Origin: Megamonas hypermegale | GTDB lineage: Bacteria > Bacillota > Negativicutes > Selenomonadales > Selenomonadaceae | Direction: 5' to 3' | Assembly (NCBI GenBank): GCA_002314325.1 | Contig: DCFC01000020.1 | Coordinates: 1,787 to 25,630, forward strand | Length of the DNA stretch: 23,844 nucleotides | In this document: piece after piece, positions 15,403-23,844 of the stretch | Position numbering within the stretch: the first letter of the stretch is position 1 | Layout: each line of letters opens with the position of its first letter | Made by a program: the position numbers and the translations under genes | The notes under the pieces: generated by a model | Told to the model about the DNA's origin: nothing | The model's database searches: none | What the model saw: the letters and a program-made list of their open reading frames with translations, nothing else

Positions 15403-15538
15403 AATACGGGAGAGACCGCAAGGCGCCGAAGGTGAAAGAGGCACAAACTCTCAGGCAAAAGGACCGTATTTGGACGATACTCTGGAAAGCATTTTTTGCA
15501 CCGAAGAAGTCAAATCTTTCAGGTTACAAAGACAGAGC
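15403..15538 (+). promoter_or_regulatory. Tandem glycine riboswitch
   Basis: Two adjacent glycine aptamers are visible. The first has P1 AATACGG/CCGTATT (15403-15409 and 15464-15470) and the conserved cores GGCGCCGAAGG and CTCTCAGGCAAAAGGAC. The second, after linker GGACGATA, has P1 CTCTG/CAGAG (15480-15484 and 15533-15537), GCACCGAAG and TTTCAGGTTACAAAGACAGAG. Bases 15535-15537 belong both to P1 of aptamer 2 and to the 5' arm of the terminator, so the two structures exclude each other. Glycine binding should stabilise P1 and block termination, which makes this an ON switch for glycine catabolism. Confidence 0.95.
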
Positions 15539-15569
15539 GCATGAAATTTTATTTTCATGCGCTCTTTTT
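15535..15569 (+). terminator. Riboswitch-controlled terminator
   Basis: A perfect 12-bp stem, GAGCGCATGAAA/TTTCATGCGCTC (15535-15546 and 15553-15564), with a 6-base loop is followed by five T residues. It is the expression platform of the glycine riboswitch and lies 38 bases before glyA. Confidence 0.92.
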
Positions 15570-15607
15570 ATGTTTTTCAGACGCCTAAATACAAGGAGGC
15601 GTAAATA

Positions 15608-16852
15608 ATGAATTTATTGGAAACTTTAGCAAATGTTGACACGCAGGTACAAAAAGCAATCGATATGGAACTTAGCAGACAGCGCAATAAACTGGAAATG
15701 ATTGCTTCGGAAAATATTGTAAGCAGTGCCGTAATGCAGGCGCAGGGCAGTATTTTGACGAATAAGTACGCTGAAGGCTATCCGGGCAAACGCTACTACG
15801 GCGGCTGTGAATATGTCGATATCGTGGAGCAGCTGGCAATCGACCGCGCTAAAGAACTGTTCGGCGCGCAGTACGCCAATGTTCAGCCGCATTCGGGTGC
15901 GCAGGCCAATACGGCCGTATTCTTTGCTCTGTTAAATCCCGGTGATACCGTGTTGGGCATGAATTTGACGGACGGCGGTCATCTGACGCACGGTAGTCCC
16001 GTTAATATTTCCGGTAAATATTTTAAAATCGTTCCGTACGGCGTGGATAAGGAAACGGAACGGATTGATTACGATGAGCTTGAAAAATTGGCCAAGCAGC
16101 ATAAGCCGAAACTGATTATCGGCGGCGCCAGCGCCTATTCCCGCATAATTGATTTTGCCCGCATGGCGCAGATTGCCAAAGCGGTCGGTGCGTATTTCAT
16201 GGTGGATATGGCGCATATTGCAGGGCTCGTCGCAGCGGGACTGCATCCTAATCCTGTACCGTATGCCGACGTGGTGACGACGACGACGCATAAGACGCTT
16301 CGCGGTCCGCGCGGCGGTCTGATTTTGTGCAAAGATGCCGAATTCGGCAAACAGTTCAACAAGGCGATTTTCCCGGGCATTCAGGGCGGGCCGTTAATGC
16401 ACATTGTAGCGGCAAAAGCTGTAGCTTTTAAAGAAGCACTGAGCGAAGACTTTAAAACGTATCAGCAGCAGGTCGTAAAAAATGCGGCGGCATTGGCTGA
16501 TGAACTCATGCAGAAGGGCTTTCGGATTGTATCGGGCGGCACGGATAATCATTTAATGCTCGTTGATTTGCGCTCTAAAAATATCACAGGCAAGGAAGCG
16601 CAGAATTTGCTCGATGATATCGGTATCACGGCCAATAAGAATACAATTCCGTTTGAACCGCTCAGCCCGTTCGTGACAAGCGGTATTCGTCTCGGCACAC
16701 CGGCGCTTACGACGAGAGGCTTGAAAGAAGCGGATATTCGTCAGGTGGCCGATATTATTGCTGAAGTTATTGAAAAGCGCGATGATGAAACGGTGATTGC
16801 CCGGGCCAAAGAGAAAGTGGCCGATATCTGCAAGCGATTTCCGTTGTATTGA
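15608..16852 (+). CDS. glyA: Serine hydroxymethyltransferase
   Basis: This 414-residue PLP enzyme interconverts serine plus THF with glycine plus 5,10-methylene-THF. The PLP lysine is K229 in [14 protein letters not shown]. The N-terminal SENIVS and [10 protein letters not shown] motifs and the overall length are typical. AAGGAGG lies 8 bases before the ATG. It is the first gene behind the glycine riboswitch. Beside the cleavage system it can use the methylene-THF made by GcvT to turn a second glycine into serine. The gap to gcvT (75 bp) carries a palindrome. Confidence 0.97.
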   Translation: MNLLETLANVDTQVQKAIDMELSRQRNKLEMIASENIVSSAVMQAQGSILTNKYAEGYPGKRYYGGCEYVDIVEQLAIDRAKELFGAQYANVQPHSGAQANTAVFFALLNPGDTVLGMNLTDGGHLTHGSPVNISGKYFKIVPYGVDKETERIDYDELEKLAKQHKPKLIIGGASAYSRIIDFARMAQIAKAVGAYFMVDMAHIAGLVAAGLHPNPVPYADVVTTTTHKTLRGPRGGLILCKDAEFGKQFNKAIFPGIQGGPLMHIVAAKAVAFKEALSEDFKTYQQQVVKNAAALADELMQKGFRIVSGGTDNHLMLVDLRSKNITGKEAQNLLDDIGITANKNTIPFEPLSPFVTSGIRLGTPALTTRGLKEADIRQVADIIAEVIEKRDDETVIARAKEKVADICKRFPLY

Positions 16853-16890
16853 AGATGATAAATAAATTTAAAAGAAAGGAAAAACTATTG

Positions 16891-16910
16891 AAAATATTAT
16901 ATAATATTTT
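16891..16910. repeat. Perfect 20-bp AT palindrome before gcvT
   Basis: Bases 16891-16910 are entirely A and T and read the same on both strands (AAAATATTAT plus its complement). It lies between a good Shine-Dalgarno (AGAAAGGA, 16873-16880) and the gcvT start, which itself has only a weak site. No T-run typical of a terminator follows. Confidence 0.7.
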
Positions 16911-16927
16911 TAGTAGTAGAAATAAAA

Positions 16928-18013
16928 ATGGAATTACTGAGAACACCTTTATATGAAGAACATGTTAAATGCGGCGGCAAGATGGTGCCGTTTGCCGGTT
17001 ATGAACTGCCGGTGCAGTATGCTACGGGTGTAATCCGTGAACATATGGCAGTCCGCACGGCCTGCGGGATTTTTGACGTTTCGCATATGGGCGAAATCAT
17101 CTGCTCAGGTGAGGACGCGCTGGCCAATATCAATATGCTGCTCACGAACAACTACACGGATTTGCAGGATAATCATGCGCGCTACAGTCCGATGTGCAAC
17201 GAAAACGGCGGCGTTGTCGACGATTTAATTGTATACAAAAAACAGGATAACGAATATTTCATTGTAGTGAATGCAGCTAATAAGGATAAAGATTTCAACT
17301 GGATGAAAGACCATGCGTTCGGCAAGGTGGAATTTAAAGACGTTTCGGCTGAATATGCGCAGATAGCGCTTCAAGGACCAAACAGTGAAACTGTGCTGGC
17401 GCATTTGACGAAAGACATTCCGGCAAAATACTATACCTGTATTTTCGGAGCAAAAATAGATGATATTGACTGCATTATTTCCCGCACCGGTTACACAGGT
17501 GAAGACGGTTTTGAAATTTACGTGGAAAGCCGTTACGCTGCGGCAATCTGGAATATGCTGCTGGAAAATGGCAGGGAGGAAGGCTTAATTCCGTGCGGAC
17601 TTGGGGCGCGTGATACGCTCCGTTTGGAAGCTGCCATGCCGCTGTATGGCCATGAAATGAATGATGAAATTTCCCCGAAAGAAGCGGGGCTCGGTATTTT
17701 TGTCAAAATGGATAAAGAGGATTTTATCGGTAAAAAGGCACTGGAAGAAAAAGGTGTACCAAAAAGACGCCGCGTAGGGCTTAAAGTTACAGGCCGTGGC
17801 ATTATCCGTGAAGCGCAGGATGTATTTGTAGACGATAAGAAAATCGGCGTAACGACTTCCGGCACGCATTGTCCGTATTTAAAACAGGCTGTGGCATTGG
17901 CACTTGTCGATACGGATTATAAAGATATCGGCACGAAAGTACAGGTCAATGTACGCGGCCGCATGGTAGATGCGGAAGTTATCAAACTGCCGTTTTATAA
18001 AAGAAGTAAATAA
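16928..18013 (+). CDS. gcvT: Glycine cleavage system T protein (aminomethyltransferase)
   Basis: This 361-residue protein releases ammonia from the aminomethyl group on lipoyl-GcvH and passes the methylene to THF. The N-terminus RTPLYEEH, the [11 protein letters not shown] run, the folate-site aspartates D98-D99 in GGVVDDL, and [10 protein letters not shown] are all standard, and the length is normal. No other start codon is available in frame before a stop at 16889. The ATG lacks a good Shine-Dalgarno at normal distance. The stop codon is one base before the palindromic element that separates gcvT from gcvH. Confidence 0.96.
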   Translation: MELLRTPLYEEHVKCGGKMVPFAGYELPVQYATGVIREHMAVRTACGIFDVSHMGEIICSGEDALANINMLLTNNYTDLQDNHARYSPMCNENGGVVDDLIVYKKQDNEYFIVVNAANKDKDFNWMKDHAFGKVEFKDVSAEYAQIALQGPNSETVLAHLTKDIPAKYYTCIFGAKIDDIDCIISRTGYTGEDGFEIYVESRYAAAIWNMLLENGREEGLIPCGLGARDTLRLEAAMPLYGHEMNDEISPKEAGLGIFVKMDKEDFIGKKALEEKGVPKRRRVGLKVTGRGIIREAQDVFVDDKKIGVTTSGTHCPYLKQAVALALVDTDYKDIGTKVQVNVRGRMVDAEVIKLPFYKRSK

Positions 18014-18014
18014 T

Positions 18015-18142
18015 ACCCGTTGTGCTAGTAAAATATCGAGCCTTTAGCCAGCAGTATAATAGTTTATATTCGTTCGATGTTGTCACTTAACCTCACTAAA
18101 TATAAACTATTATACTGCTTTGAGAAATCAACTAGCACAATA
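18015..18142. repeat. Dispersed palindromic element, copy 2 (inside the gcv operon)
   Basis: This is the second copy of the element at 1801-1929. The outer arms 18020-18029 and 18131-18140 pair perfectly over 10 bp. The inner arms 18050-18070 and 18099-18119 pair perfectly over 21 bp. Compared with copy 1, the pair at 18062/18107 is G-C instead of A-T, so both sides changed together. It begins one base after the gcvT stop and ends 34 bases before gcvH. In the transcript it would form a strong hairpin without a U-run, so mRNA stabilisation or partial attenuation is possible. Confidence 0.85.
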
Positions 18143-18176
18143 AATAAATAATATAAATTTTTAGGAGGATATAAAA

Positions 18177-18557
18177 ATGAATTTCCCAGAAGAATTAATG
18201 TATGTAAAATCGCATGAATGGATTAAAAATAACGGAGACGGAACGTATTTAATCGGTATTACGGATTATGCGCAGGATGCGCTCGGTGATTTGGTATTCG
18301 TTAATCTGCCGGAAGAAGGCGACAGCGTGGAAAAAGGCGAAACTTTTGCTGATGTGGAATCGGTAAAAGCTGTTTCCGACGTATTTTCTCCTGTTACAGC
18401 CGTAATTGAAGCCGTAAATGAAGAACTGGCCGACGACCCGGCGCAGATTAACAGCGACCCGTACGGTGCATGGTTTATAAAAGTCAATAATCTGACGGAC
18501 CACGAAGACCTTTTAAGTGCGAAGGAATATGAAGAATTTATAGCTACACTTGATTAA
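18177..18557 (+). CDS. gcvH: Glycine cleavage system H protein
   Basis: This 126-residue lipoyl carrier shuttles the aminomethyl intermediate between the P, T and L proteins. The lipoylated lysine is K64 in ESVKAVSDV, within the expected beta hairpin. The N-terminal YVKSHEWI and C-terminal GAWFIKV motifs are standard. TAGGAGGA lies seven bases before the ATG. This strong site directly follows the palindromic element, so H could be translated independently of T. Confidence 0.97.
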   Translation: MNFPEELMYVKSHEWIKNNGDGTYLIGITDYAQDALGDLVFVNLPEEGDSVEKGETFADVESVKAVSDVFSPVTAVIEAVNEELADDPAQINSDPYGAWFIKVNNLTDHEDLLSAKEYEEFIATLD

Positions 18558-18590
18558 TTTAAATAGTAATTTAAATCTTGAGGTGATGGC

Positions 18591-19904
18591 ATGGGAACTT
18601 ATATACCGAACAGCGAGCAGGAAAAGCAGGAACTGTTAAATGCCTGCGGTTTTGAAAATTATGCGGCGATGTTCGCTGATATACCGGAAAGTGTATTGTT
18701 AAAAGACGGGCTTAATCTGCCGGAAGGTATGGCGGAACTTTCCGTAAAACGCCGAATGGAGGATTTAGCCGGACAAAATAAAGTATATCGTCATATTTTC
18801 CGCGGCGCAGGCGCATATAACCATTACATTCCGTCTGCTGTAAAAGCGATTACGAGTAAAGAAGAATTCGTTACGGCGTATACACCGTATCAGGCGGAAA
18901 TAAGTCAGGGCATTTTGCAGGCGGTGTTTGAATTTCAGACCATGATTTGCGAACTTACCGGCATGGATGTGGCAAATGCCTCCGTATATGACGGGGCAAC
19001 GGCGGCAGCAGAGGCGGTGGCAATGTGCCATGAGAGAAAACGCGCCAATACCGTTTACGTAGCTCAGACGGTTAATCCGCAGGTCATAGAAGTAATAAAA
19101 ACATACTGTTTCGGCAAGGACATCGAAGTGAAAATTGTACCGGTAAAAGACGGCGCAACGGACATGGAAGCACTGAAACAAATGATAGATAAGGAAGCAA
19201 GCTGCTTCTACCTGCAACAGCCGAACTATTACGGCAATATCGAAGATGCAAAAGCTCTGGGCGAAATAGCGCACAGTGTGAAGGCGAAATTCATCATGGG
19301 CGTAAATCCGATTGCCGCAGCTGTATTGCAGACGCCGATGGAAGCAGGAGCTGATATCGCCGTAGGTGAAGGACAGCCGCTCGGTTTGCCGCTCGGTTTC
19401 GGCGGACCGTATCTCGGTTTTATGGCTACGACGAATAAGATGATGCGCAAACTGCCGGGACGACTGGTGGGGCAGACGGTTGACGTGGACGGCAAACGGG
19501 CGTTCGTGCTGACGCTTCAGGCGCGTGAACAGCATATCCGCCGCGAAAAAGCCAGCTCCAATGTATGTTCTAATCAGCAGCTGTGCGCATTGACGGCTTC
19601 TGTTTATATGGCGACTATGGGAACGGACGGCTTGCAGGAAGCAGCAAAACAGTGCGCAGCCAAAGCGCACTATCTGGCGGCTAAATTGCAGGAAGCAGGA
19701 CTGAGTTTAAAATACAATCAGGAATATTTCCATGAATTCGTAACCGTTGCTGACAAAAAAGCACAGGATATATTGGCCAAATTGGATGAAAACGGTATTT
19801 TAGGCGGTCTTATGCTGAACGAACGCGAAATTTTGTGGTGCGCAACGGAAATGAATACGAAGGAAGAAATTGACGCATTGGCGGCATTGGTGAAAGAGGT
19901 GTGA
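18591..19904 (+). CDS. gcvPA: Glycine dehydrogenase (decarboxylating) subunit 1
   Basis: This 437-residue protein is the N-terminal half of P protein, in the split form common in Bacillota. With GcvPB it decarboxylates glycine and loads the aminomethyl group onto GcvH. The N-terminal YIPNSEQE, the FRGAGAYNHYIP run, MDVANASVYDGATA, and the glycine-rich PLGFGGPYLGFMA are typical of subunit 1. The PLP lysine is carried by subunit 2. GAGGTG precedes the ATG, and the gene starts 33 bp after gcvH. Its stop overlaps the region just before gcvPB, with two bases between TGA and the chosen ATG. Confidence 0.97.
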   Translation: MGTYIPNSEQEKQELLNACGFENYAAMFADIPESVLLKDGLNLPEGMAELSVKRRMEDLAGQNKVYRHIFRGAGAYNHYIPSAVKAITSKEEFVTAYTPYQAEISQGILQAVFEFQTMICELTGMDVANASVYDGATAAAEAVAMCHERKRANTVYVAQTVNPQVIEVIKTYCFGKDIEVKIVPVKDGATDMEALKQMIDKEASCFYLQQPNYYGNIEDAKALGEIAHSVKAKFIMGVNPIAAAVLQTPMEAGADIAVGEGQPLGLPLGFGGPYLGFMATTNKMMRKLPGRLVGQTVDVDGKRAFVLTLQAREQHIRREKASSNVCSNQQLCALTASVYMATMGTDGLQEAAKQCAAKAHYLAAKLQEAGLSLKYNQEYFHEFVTVADKKAQDILAKLDENGILGGLMLNEREILWCATEMNTKEEIDALAALVKEV

Positions 19905-19906
19905 AT

Positions 19907-21343
19907 ATGGAACTGATTTTTGAAAAGAGTACGAAAGGTCATAAATGCACAATATTATCACCTTGCGACGTGCCGGAAGTGGAAATCAAATCTAAACGCA
20001 ATATTGCACTGCATTTGCCGGAGTTGTCGGAAAATGAACTGAGCCGCCATTACACGGAACTGGCGGAAAACGCGCATGGTGTAAACAACGGTTTTTATCC
20101 GCTCGGTTCGTGCACGATGAAATACAATCCGAAAATAGATGAAGAAGTGGCTGGCTTTGCCGGTTTCAAGGATATCCATCCGCTTCAGCCAGAGCAAAGC
20201 GTACAGGGCGCATTAAAGGCGATATCTCTAGCCAATGAATATTTAAACGAAATCACCGGCATGGATGCGATGACTTTCCAGCCGGCAGCAGGCGCACACG
20301 GTGAATTTTCCGGTCTTCTGCTGATAAAAGCGTATCACAGAAGCCGCAATGACGATAAACGCAGAAAGATAATCGTGCCTGACTCGGCGCATGGTACTAA
20401 TCCGGCAAGCGCGGCCATGGCCGATTATGAAGTCGTATCCATTCCGTCATCATCTGACGGCTGCGTCGATTTGGAAGCATTGAAATCCGTTCTTGATGAT
20501 GAAGTGGCAGGGCTTATGCTCACCAATCCGAATACAGTCGGCATTTTCGATAAAAATATTCTGGAGATAACGCGTCTTGTGCATGAAGCCGGCGGTCTGT
20601 GCTATTATGACGGTGCAAACTTAAATGCCGTAATGGGCTGGGTTCGTCCGGGCGACATGGGCTTTGACGTCGTTCATCTCAATCTGCATAAGACTTTTGC
20701 CACACCGCACGGCGGCGGCGGACCGGGCAGCGGTCCTATCGGCTGTAAAAAGTTTTTGGCGGAATTTCTGCCGGGTTATAAAGTAACGGAGCAGGACGGA
20801 AAATTGTCGCTGCAGCGGTACGAACATTCTTATGGCATGGTTAAGGAGTTCTACGGTCATTTTCTTGTTGTACTAAAAGCTTTGACATACATCATGACAT
20901 TGGGCAAAGAAGGCATACGCGACGCTTCGGCCAATGCCGTACTCAATGCCAACTACATGAAACAGCAGCTCAGCGATACTTTCGATATGGCCTATGACGG
21001 TATCTGCATGCACGAATTTGTCATGACGCTGGAAAAACTGAAGCACGAATACAATGTTTCGGCGCTTGACGTGGCAAAGGCAATGCTCGATTACGGTATC
21101 CATCCGCCGACAATGTATTTCCCGCTTATTGTACATGAAGCCTTAATGGTGGAACCGACGGAAACGGAAAGCAAGACGGAAATTGACAAGGCTGTCGCTA
21201 TTTATAAGGAAATTTACCAAACGGCCGTAAACAATCCGGAAATAATGCACGATATGCCGATGAATACGCCGGTCCGCAGACTGGATGAAGTGCTGGCGGC
21301 GCGCAAACCTGTTTTGCGCTATGAGTTTAGCAATGATAAATAA
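19907..21343 (+). CDS. gcvPB: Glycine dehydrogenase (decarboxylating) subunit 2
   Basis: This 478-residue subunit carries the PLP lysine, K262 in NLHKTFATPHGGGGPG. The N-terminal FYPLGSCTMKYNP motif and PDSAHGTNPAS are conserved. I chose the ATG at 19907 because AGAGGTG lies at a normal distance. A GTG two codons earlier (19901) overlaps the gcvPA stop and is a less likely start. The two P subunits form a heterotetramer and are made in equal amounts from this coupled arrangement. The 3' end overlaps lplA by 11 bp. Confidence 0.97.
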   Translation: MELIFEKSTKGHKCTILSPCDVPEVEIKSKRNIALHLPELSENELSRHYTELAENAHGVNNGFYPLGSCTMKYNPKIDEEVAGFAGFKDIHPLQPEQSVQGALKAISLANEYLNEITGMDAMTFQPAAGAHGEFSGLLLIKAYHRSRNDDKRRKIIVPDSAHGTNPASAAMADYEVVSIPSSSDGCVDLEALKSVLDDEVAGLMLTNPNTVGIFDKNILEITRLVHEAGGLCYYDGANLNAVMGWVRPGDMGFDVVHLNLHKTFATPHGGGGPGSGPIGCKKFLAEFLPGYKVTEQDGKLSLQRYEHSYGMVKEFYGHFLVVLKALTYIMTLGKEGIRDASANAVLNANYMKQQLSDTFDMAYDGICMHEFVMTLEKLKHEYNVSALDVAKAMLDYGIHPPTMYFPLIVHEALMVEPTETESKTEIDKAVAIYKEIYQTAVNNPEIMHDMPMNTPVRRLDEVLAARKPVLRYEFSNDK

Positions 21344-22325
21344 GATAAAAATTTACGATAATGTTGCATTAAATCCATATCATAATTTGGCAATAGAAGA
21401 ATATCTGACGATGCACGTAGATGACAGCGAACTGATTGTGTATCTGTGGCAGAATGAGCACACGATTGTCATAGGGCGCAATCAGAACGTATGGCAGGAA
21501 TGCAAAGTCAGTGAATTTGAGAGGGACGGCGGCAGAATTGTCCGCCGTCTTTCCGGTGGCGGGGCCGTATATCACGATTTAGGCAACCTGAATTTTACTT
21601 TTTGCGTAAAAAAAGCGGATTATGATGTGGAGCGGCAGCTGGAAGTGATACTTACGGCCGTACGGCTGCTGGGCATAAATGCACAAAAGACGGGAAGAAA
21701 CGATATTACCATTGAAGGCAGAAAATTTTCCGGCAATGCTTTTTATAAAAAAGGACAGTACTGTTATCATCACGGAACACTGCTTTTAGATGCCGATACG
21801 GAAAAAATGGTGCGCTATCTCAATGTGGATACAGCCAAATTGCAGTCTAAGGGCGTGTCGTCCGTCAAGGCGAGAGTTACGAATTTAAAAAATTATTGTG
21901 CAGATATAAATCGAAGTTTAGTTGCAGAGAAGATAAGAACGGCTTTAAAAAATGTATATAAATGTGATATAGGGATAATAAAGGATACGGACTTGAATGA
22001 GGATGAAATCGTACGGCTCGAGCATAAATTCAGAGTATGGGACTGGATTTTCGGCAGAAAAATACCGTTTACTAATAAAATCAGCAGACGGTTTGTCTGG
22101 GGCAATATGGATATGCACATCGCCGTAGATGAAGGCAGGATAAAAGATATAGAAATTTATTCCGACATGCTGGAGCAGGATTTCATTCCAGAATTAAAAA
22201 ATGTATTGAAAGACTGCCGTTATGATAAGACGATAATTACGGAAAAAATAAAGAAATTACAGAGAGAAGATTTATCGCGGCAGCAAATGCAGGATATAAT
22301 CGAGTTAATAGAAGAAAAATTATAA
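21333..22325 (+). CDS. lplA: Lipoate-protein ligase A
   Basis: This 330-residue enzyme activates free lipoate with ATP and attaches it to a target lysine. The lipoate/ATP site RRLSGGGAVYHD at 71-82, GRNDI at 121-125 and catalytic K131 in GRKFSGNA are present. A C-terminal accessory domain follows, with overall length like E. coli LplA. I chose the ATG at 21333, whose product MINKIKIYDN fits the family. An ATG at 21321 is possible, and one at 21285 lies deep inside gcvPB. Position after gcvPB and before lpd makes GcvH K64 the likely target. Using ligase rather than LipB/LipA suggests lipoate scavenging. Confidence 0.92.
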   Translation: MINKIKIYDNVALNPYHNLAIEEYLTMHVDDSELIVYLWQNEHTIVIGRNQNVWQECKVSEFERDGGRIVRRLSGGGAVYHDLGNLNFTFCVKKADYDVERQLEVILTAVRLLGINAQKTGRNDITIEGRKFSGNAFYKKGQYCYHHGTLLLDADTEKMVRYLNVDTAKLQSKGVSSVKARVTNLKNYCADINRSLVAEKIRTALKNVYKCDIGIIKDTDLNEDEIVRLEHKFRVWDWIFGRKIPFTNKISRRFVWGNMDMHIAVDEGRIKDIEIYSDMLEQDFIPELKNVLKDCRYDKTIITEKIKKLQREDLSRQQMQDIIELIEEKL

Positions 22326-22339
22326 GCAGGAGGTGCAAA

Positions 22340-23695
22340 ATGGAAAAATTTGATTTGGCAATTATCGGAGCAGGTCCTGCCGGTTATGAAGCGGCTGATT
22401 TTGCGGCAAGACACGGCTTAAAAACAGTTTTAATTGAAAAGAACAGCCTCGGGGGAACGTGTCTGAACAGCGGCTGCATACCGACAAAGACGCTGCTGCA
22501 TACGGCGGAGATGTATCATGAAGTAACAACACAGGCGGAAAAAATTGGTTTGAGTTACAGTGATTTTTCGGTTGATATGATGAAAATGCAGCAGCGCAAG
22601 GATGAGGTATTATGTACATTGCGCGACGGTATCGGCAAACTAATGAAGATGCGCAAAGTGACGGTACTTAAAGGAACGGGTGCAATTATAGGACAAAACC
22701 GGATAAGTGTGGCGGATGAAACGCAGAAACAGGTTATTGAAGCGGACAAAATCCTCATTGCGACCGGTTCTGTTCCTGCCGTGCCGCCGATTCAAGGCGC
22801 GCAGTATGCCGTAACGAGTGATGAACTGTTAAACAGTGCTAAAGCATATGAAAGTCTCGTCATTATTGGCGGCGGTGTTATCGGTATTGAATTTGCTTCG
22901 CTGTATACGGCACTGGGCAAAAAAGTAATCATCATTGAAGCATTGGATAAAATTCTGGCGAATATGGACAAGGAATTTGCCCAAAGCTTGAAAATGCTGC
23001 TGACAAAACGCGGTGCGCAGATACATGTGAAATCGACTGTAACGAAAATCGAACAGCAGGCAGGAAAATACATTTGTCATTATACGGAAAAAGACAAGGC
23101 ACAAAGTGCAGAAGCAGAATGTGTTCTGATGGCGGTCGGCCGCCGTCCGTACAGTGCCAATCTGTTCGGCGAAGAATTTACGGTGGAAACGGACCGAAGC
23201 CGGATAAAAGTTGATGAAAATTACCAGACTTCCGTACCGAACATATATGCGGCAGGCGATGTAATCGGCGGCGTTCAGCTGGCGCATACGGCAACGGCGG
23301 AAGCGATAAATGCAATCTGCCATATGCTGGGCAAAGAGCCCGTTTATGATACAGCTTTAATTCCAAGCTGTGTGTATACGAGTCCGGAAATCGCCAGCGT
23401 CGGCATGACGGCTGATGAAGCGAAAAAAGCGGGTGTAAAAGTGATTGCGCTGAAATATCCGATGGGAGCAAACGGCAAAACAGTGCTTTCCTTGCAGGAA
23501 CGCAGTTTTATTAAAGTAATTGCTGAAGCGGAAACGAAAAGAGTGCTTGGAGCGCAGATGATGTGTGCAAGAGCAACCGATATGATAAGTCAGTTCACAC
23601 AGGCGATAGCCAATAAACTGACGCTTGAGGATATGGGCAAAGTGATTTATCCGCACCCGACGTTTAGTGAAGCTATCGGCAAGACGCTAGAATAG
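22340..23695 (+). CDS. lpdA: Dihydrolipoyl dehydrogenase (glycine cleavage L protein)
   Basis: This 451-residue FAD/NAD disulfide oxidoreductase reoxidises the dihydrolipoyl arm of GcvH. It has the FAD motif GAGPAGYEA at 10-18, the redox pair C41 and C46 in GGTCLNSGCIP, the NAD motif IGGGVIGIEFAS, the second FAD motif YAAGDV, and the C-terminal dimer motif YPHPTFSEA with the catalytic histidine. GGAGGTG precedes the ATG. It is the last gene of the glycine operon, 14 bp after lplA, and is closed by a strong terminator. No 2-oxoacid dehydrogenase is nearby, so it probably serves glycine cleavage. Confidence 0.95.
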   Translation: MEKFDLAIIGAGPAGYEAADFAARHGLKTVLIEKNSLGGTCLNSGCIPTKTLLHTAEMYHEVTTQAEKIGLSYSDFSVDMMKMQQRKDEVLCTLRDGIGKLMKMRKVTVLKGTGAIIGQNRISVADETQKQVIEADKILIATGSVPAVPPIQGAQYAVTSDELLNSAKAYESLVIIGGGVIGIEFASLYTALGKKVIIIEALDKILANMDKEFAQSLKMLLTKRGAQIHVKSTVTKIEQQAGKYICHYTEKDKAQSAEAECVLMAVGRRPYSANLFGEEFTVETDRSRIKVDENYQTSVPNIYAAGDVIGGVQLAHTATAEAINAICHMLGKEPVYDTALIPSCVYTSPEIASVGMTADEAKKAGVKVIALKYPMGANGKTVLSLQERSFIKVIAEAETKRVLGAQMMCARATDMISQFTQAIANKLTLEDMGKVIYPHPTFSEAIGKTLE

Positions 23696-23700
23696 TAAAT

Positions 23701-23740
23701 AAAAAGACTATGACACATTTAAATGTCATAGTCTTTTTTT
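23701..23740 (+). terminator. Terminator of the glycine operon
   Basis: A perfect 15-bp stem (23701-23715 with 23724-23738, core GACTATGACA/TGTCATAGTC) with an 8-base loop ends in seven T residues. It starts five bases after the lpd stop, and the 104-bp repeat begins at the next base after the T-run. Confidence 0.92.
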
Positions 23741-23844
23741 ATAAATTTCTATTTATCGATTTCTTTGCTTGTTAAAGAAATCGAAATAAAGAAAGCGCCA
23801 GTGCGGCACAATATAAGATAAAAAGATTTAATTTCTTAATTTAT
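23741..23844. repeat. 104-bp repeat, right copy (inverted partner of the left end)
   Basis: This is the reverse complement of bases 1-104 with five substitutions. The internal hairpin is conserved exactly. It begins directly after the T-run of the lpd terminator and reaches the last base of the window, so its outer limit is not known. Read from the adjacent gene outward it has the same orientation as the left copy behind the PHP phosphatase gene. Confidence 0.9.

Noticed and set aside
18765..19670. 301-codon open frame antisense to gcvPA
   Set aside because: It lies entirely inside a clear gcvPA gene, has a cysteine-, histidine- and arginine-rich composition typical of a reverse-frame shadow, and has no convincing ribosome site.
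21285..21332. LplA start at 21285
   Set aside because: It would overlap gcvPB by 59 bases and add residues unlike the family. The family-like start is at 21333.
1..23844. CRISPR array, prophage, insertion sequence or toxin-antitoxin system
   Set aside because: No regularly spaced repeats, transposase, integrase or phage structural genes are present. The repeats found are single palindromic elements without coding capacity.

Overview
This window looks like a piece of a Bacillota (Firmicutes) chromosome of moderate GC content. The evidence is AGGAGG-type ribosome binding sites, a split glycine decarboxylase (gcvPA/gcvPB), a tandem glycine riboswitch with an intrinsic terminator, and tRNA genes that encode CCA. 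An anaerobic member of the Negativicutes is my best guess, but the lineage is inferred and no marker gene here settles it.

Left part, almost all on the minus strand. A PHP-family phosphatase and a Cof-type HAD phosphatase sit next to each other (104-1777). Next comes a six-gene tRNA operon (2092-2645; transcribed Lys, Glu, Val, Asp, Phe, Val) with a near-consensus promoter and two tandem terminators. A probable five-gene operon follows, transcribed from 9407 down to 2771: pth, a radical SAM protein, a truncated PaaK-like protein, sbcD and sbcC. A second minus-strand cluster (12029 to 9518) holds a Bcr/CflA-type drug exporter, an LmrA/YxaF-like TetR regulator and a Crp/Fnr-type regulator. A small two-helix membrane protein lies upstream of it.

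Right part, plus strand. A secreted purple-acid-phosphatase-like enzyme is followed by a YibE/F membrane protein and then by a complete glycine-catabolism operon. That operon contains a glycine riboswitch with terminator, glyA, gcvT, gcvH, gcvPA, gcvPB, lplA and lpd, and ends in a strong terminator. It encodes all four glycine cleavage proteins (P as two subunits, T, H, L), the ligase that lipoylates H, and the SHMT that uses the methylene-THF produced. Everything lies behind one glycine-sensing switch.

The most unusual material is non-coding. The window begins and ends with a 104-bp repeat in inverted orientation, 99 of 104 bases identical, and each copy abuts the 3' end of a gene in the same relative orientation. 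A second element of about 129 bp occurs twice as a direct repeat (1801-1929 and 18015-18142). It has a perfect 21-bp stem in both copies, with one compensatory base-pair change. One copy lies inside the gcv operon, between gcvT and gcvH. Other points of interest are a PaaK-like protein that has lost the expected adenylation motifs and is paired with a radical SAM enzyme, and a 20-bp AT palindrome with a possible short upstream ORF in front of gcvT. I see no CRISPR array, prophage or insertion sequence.
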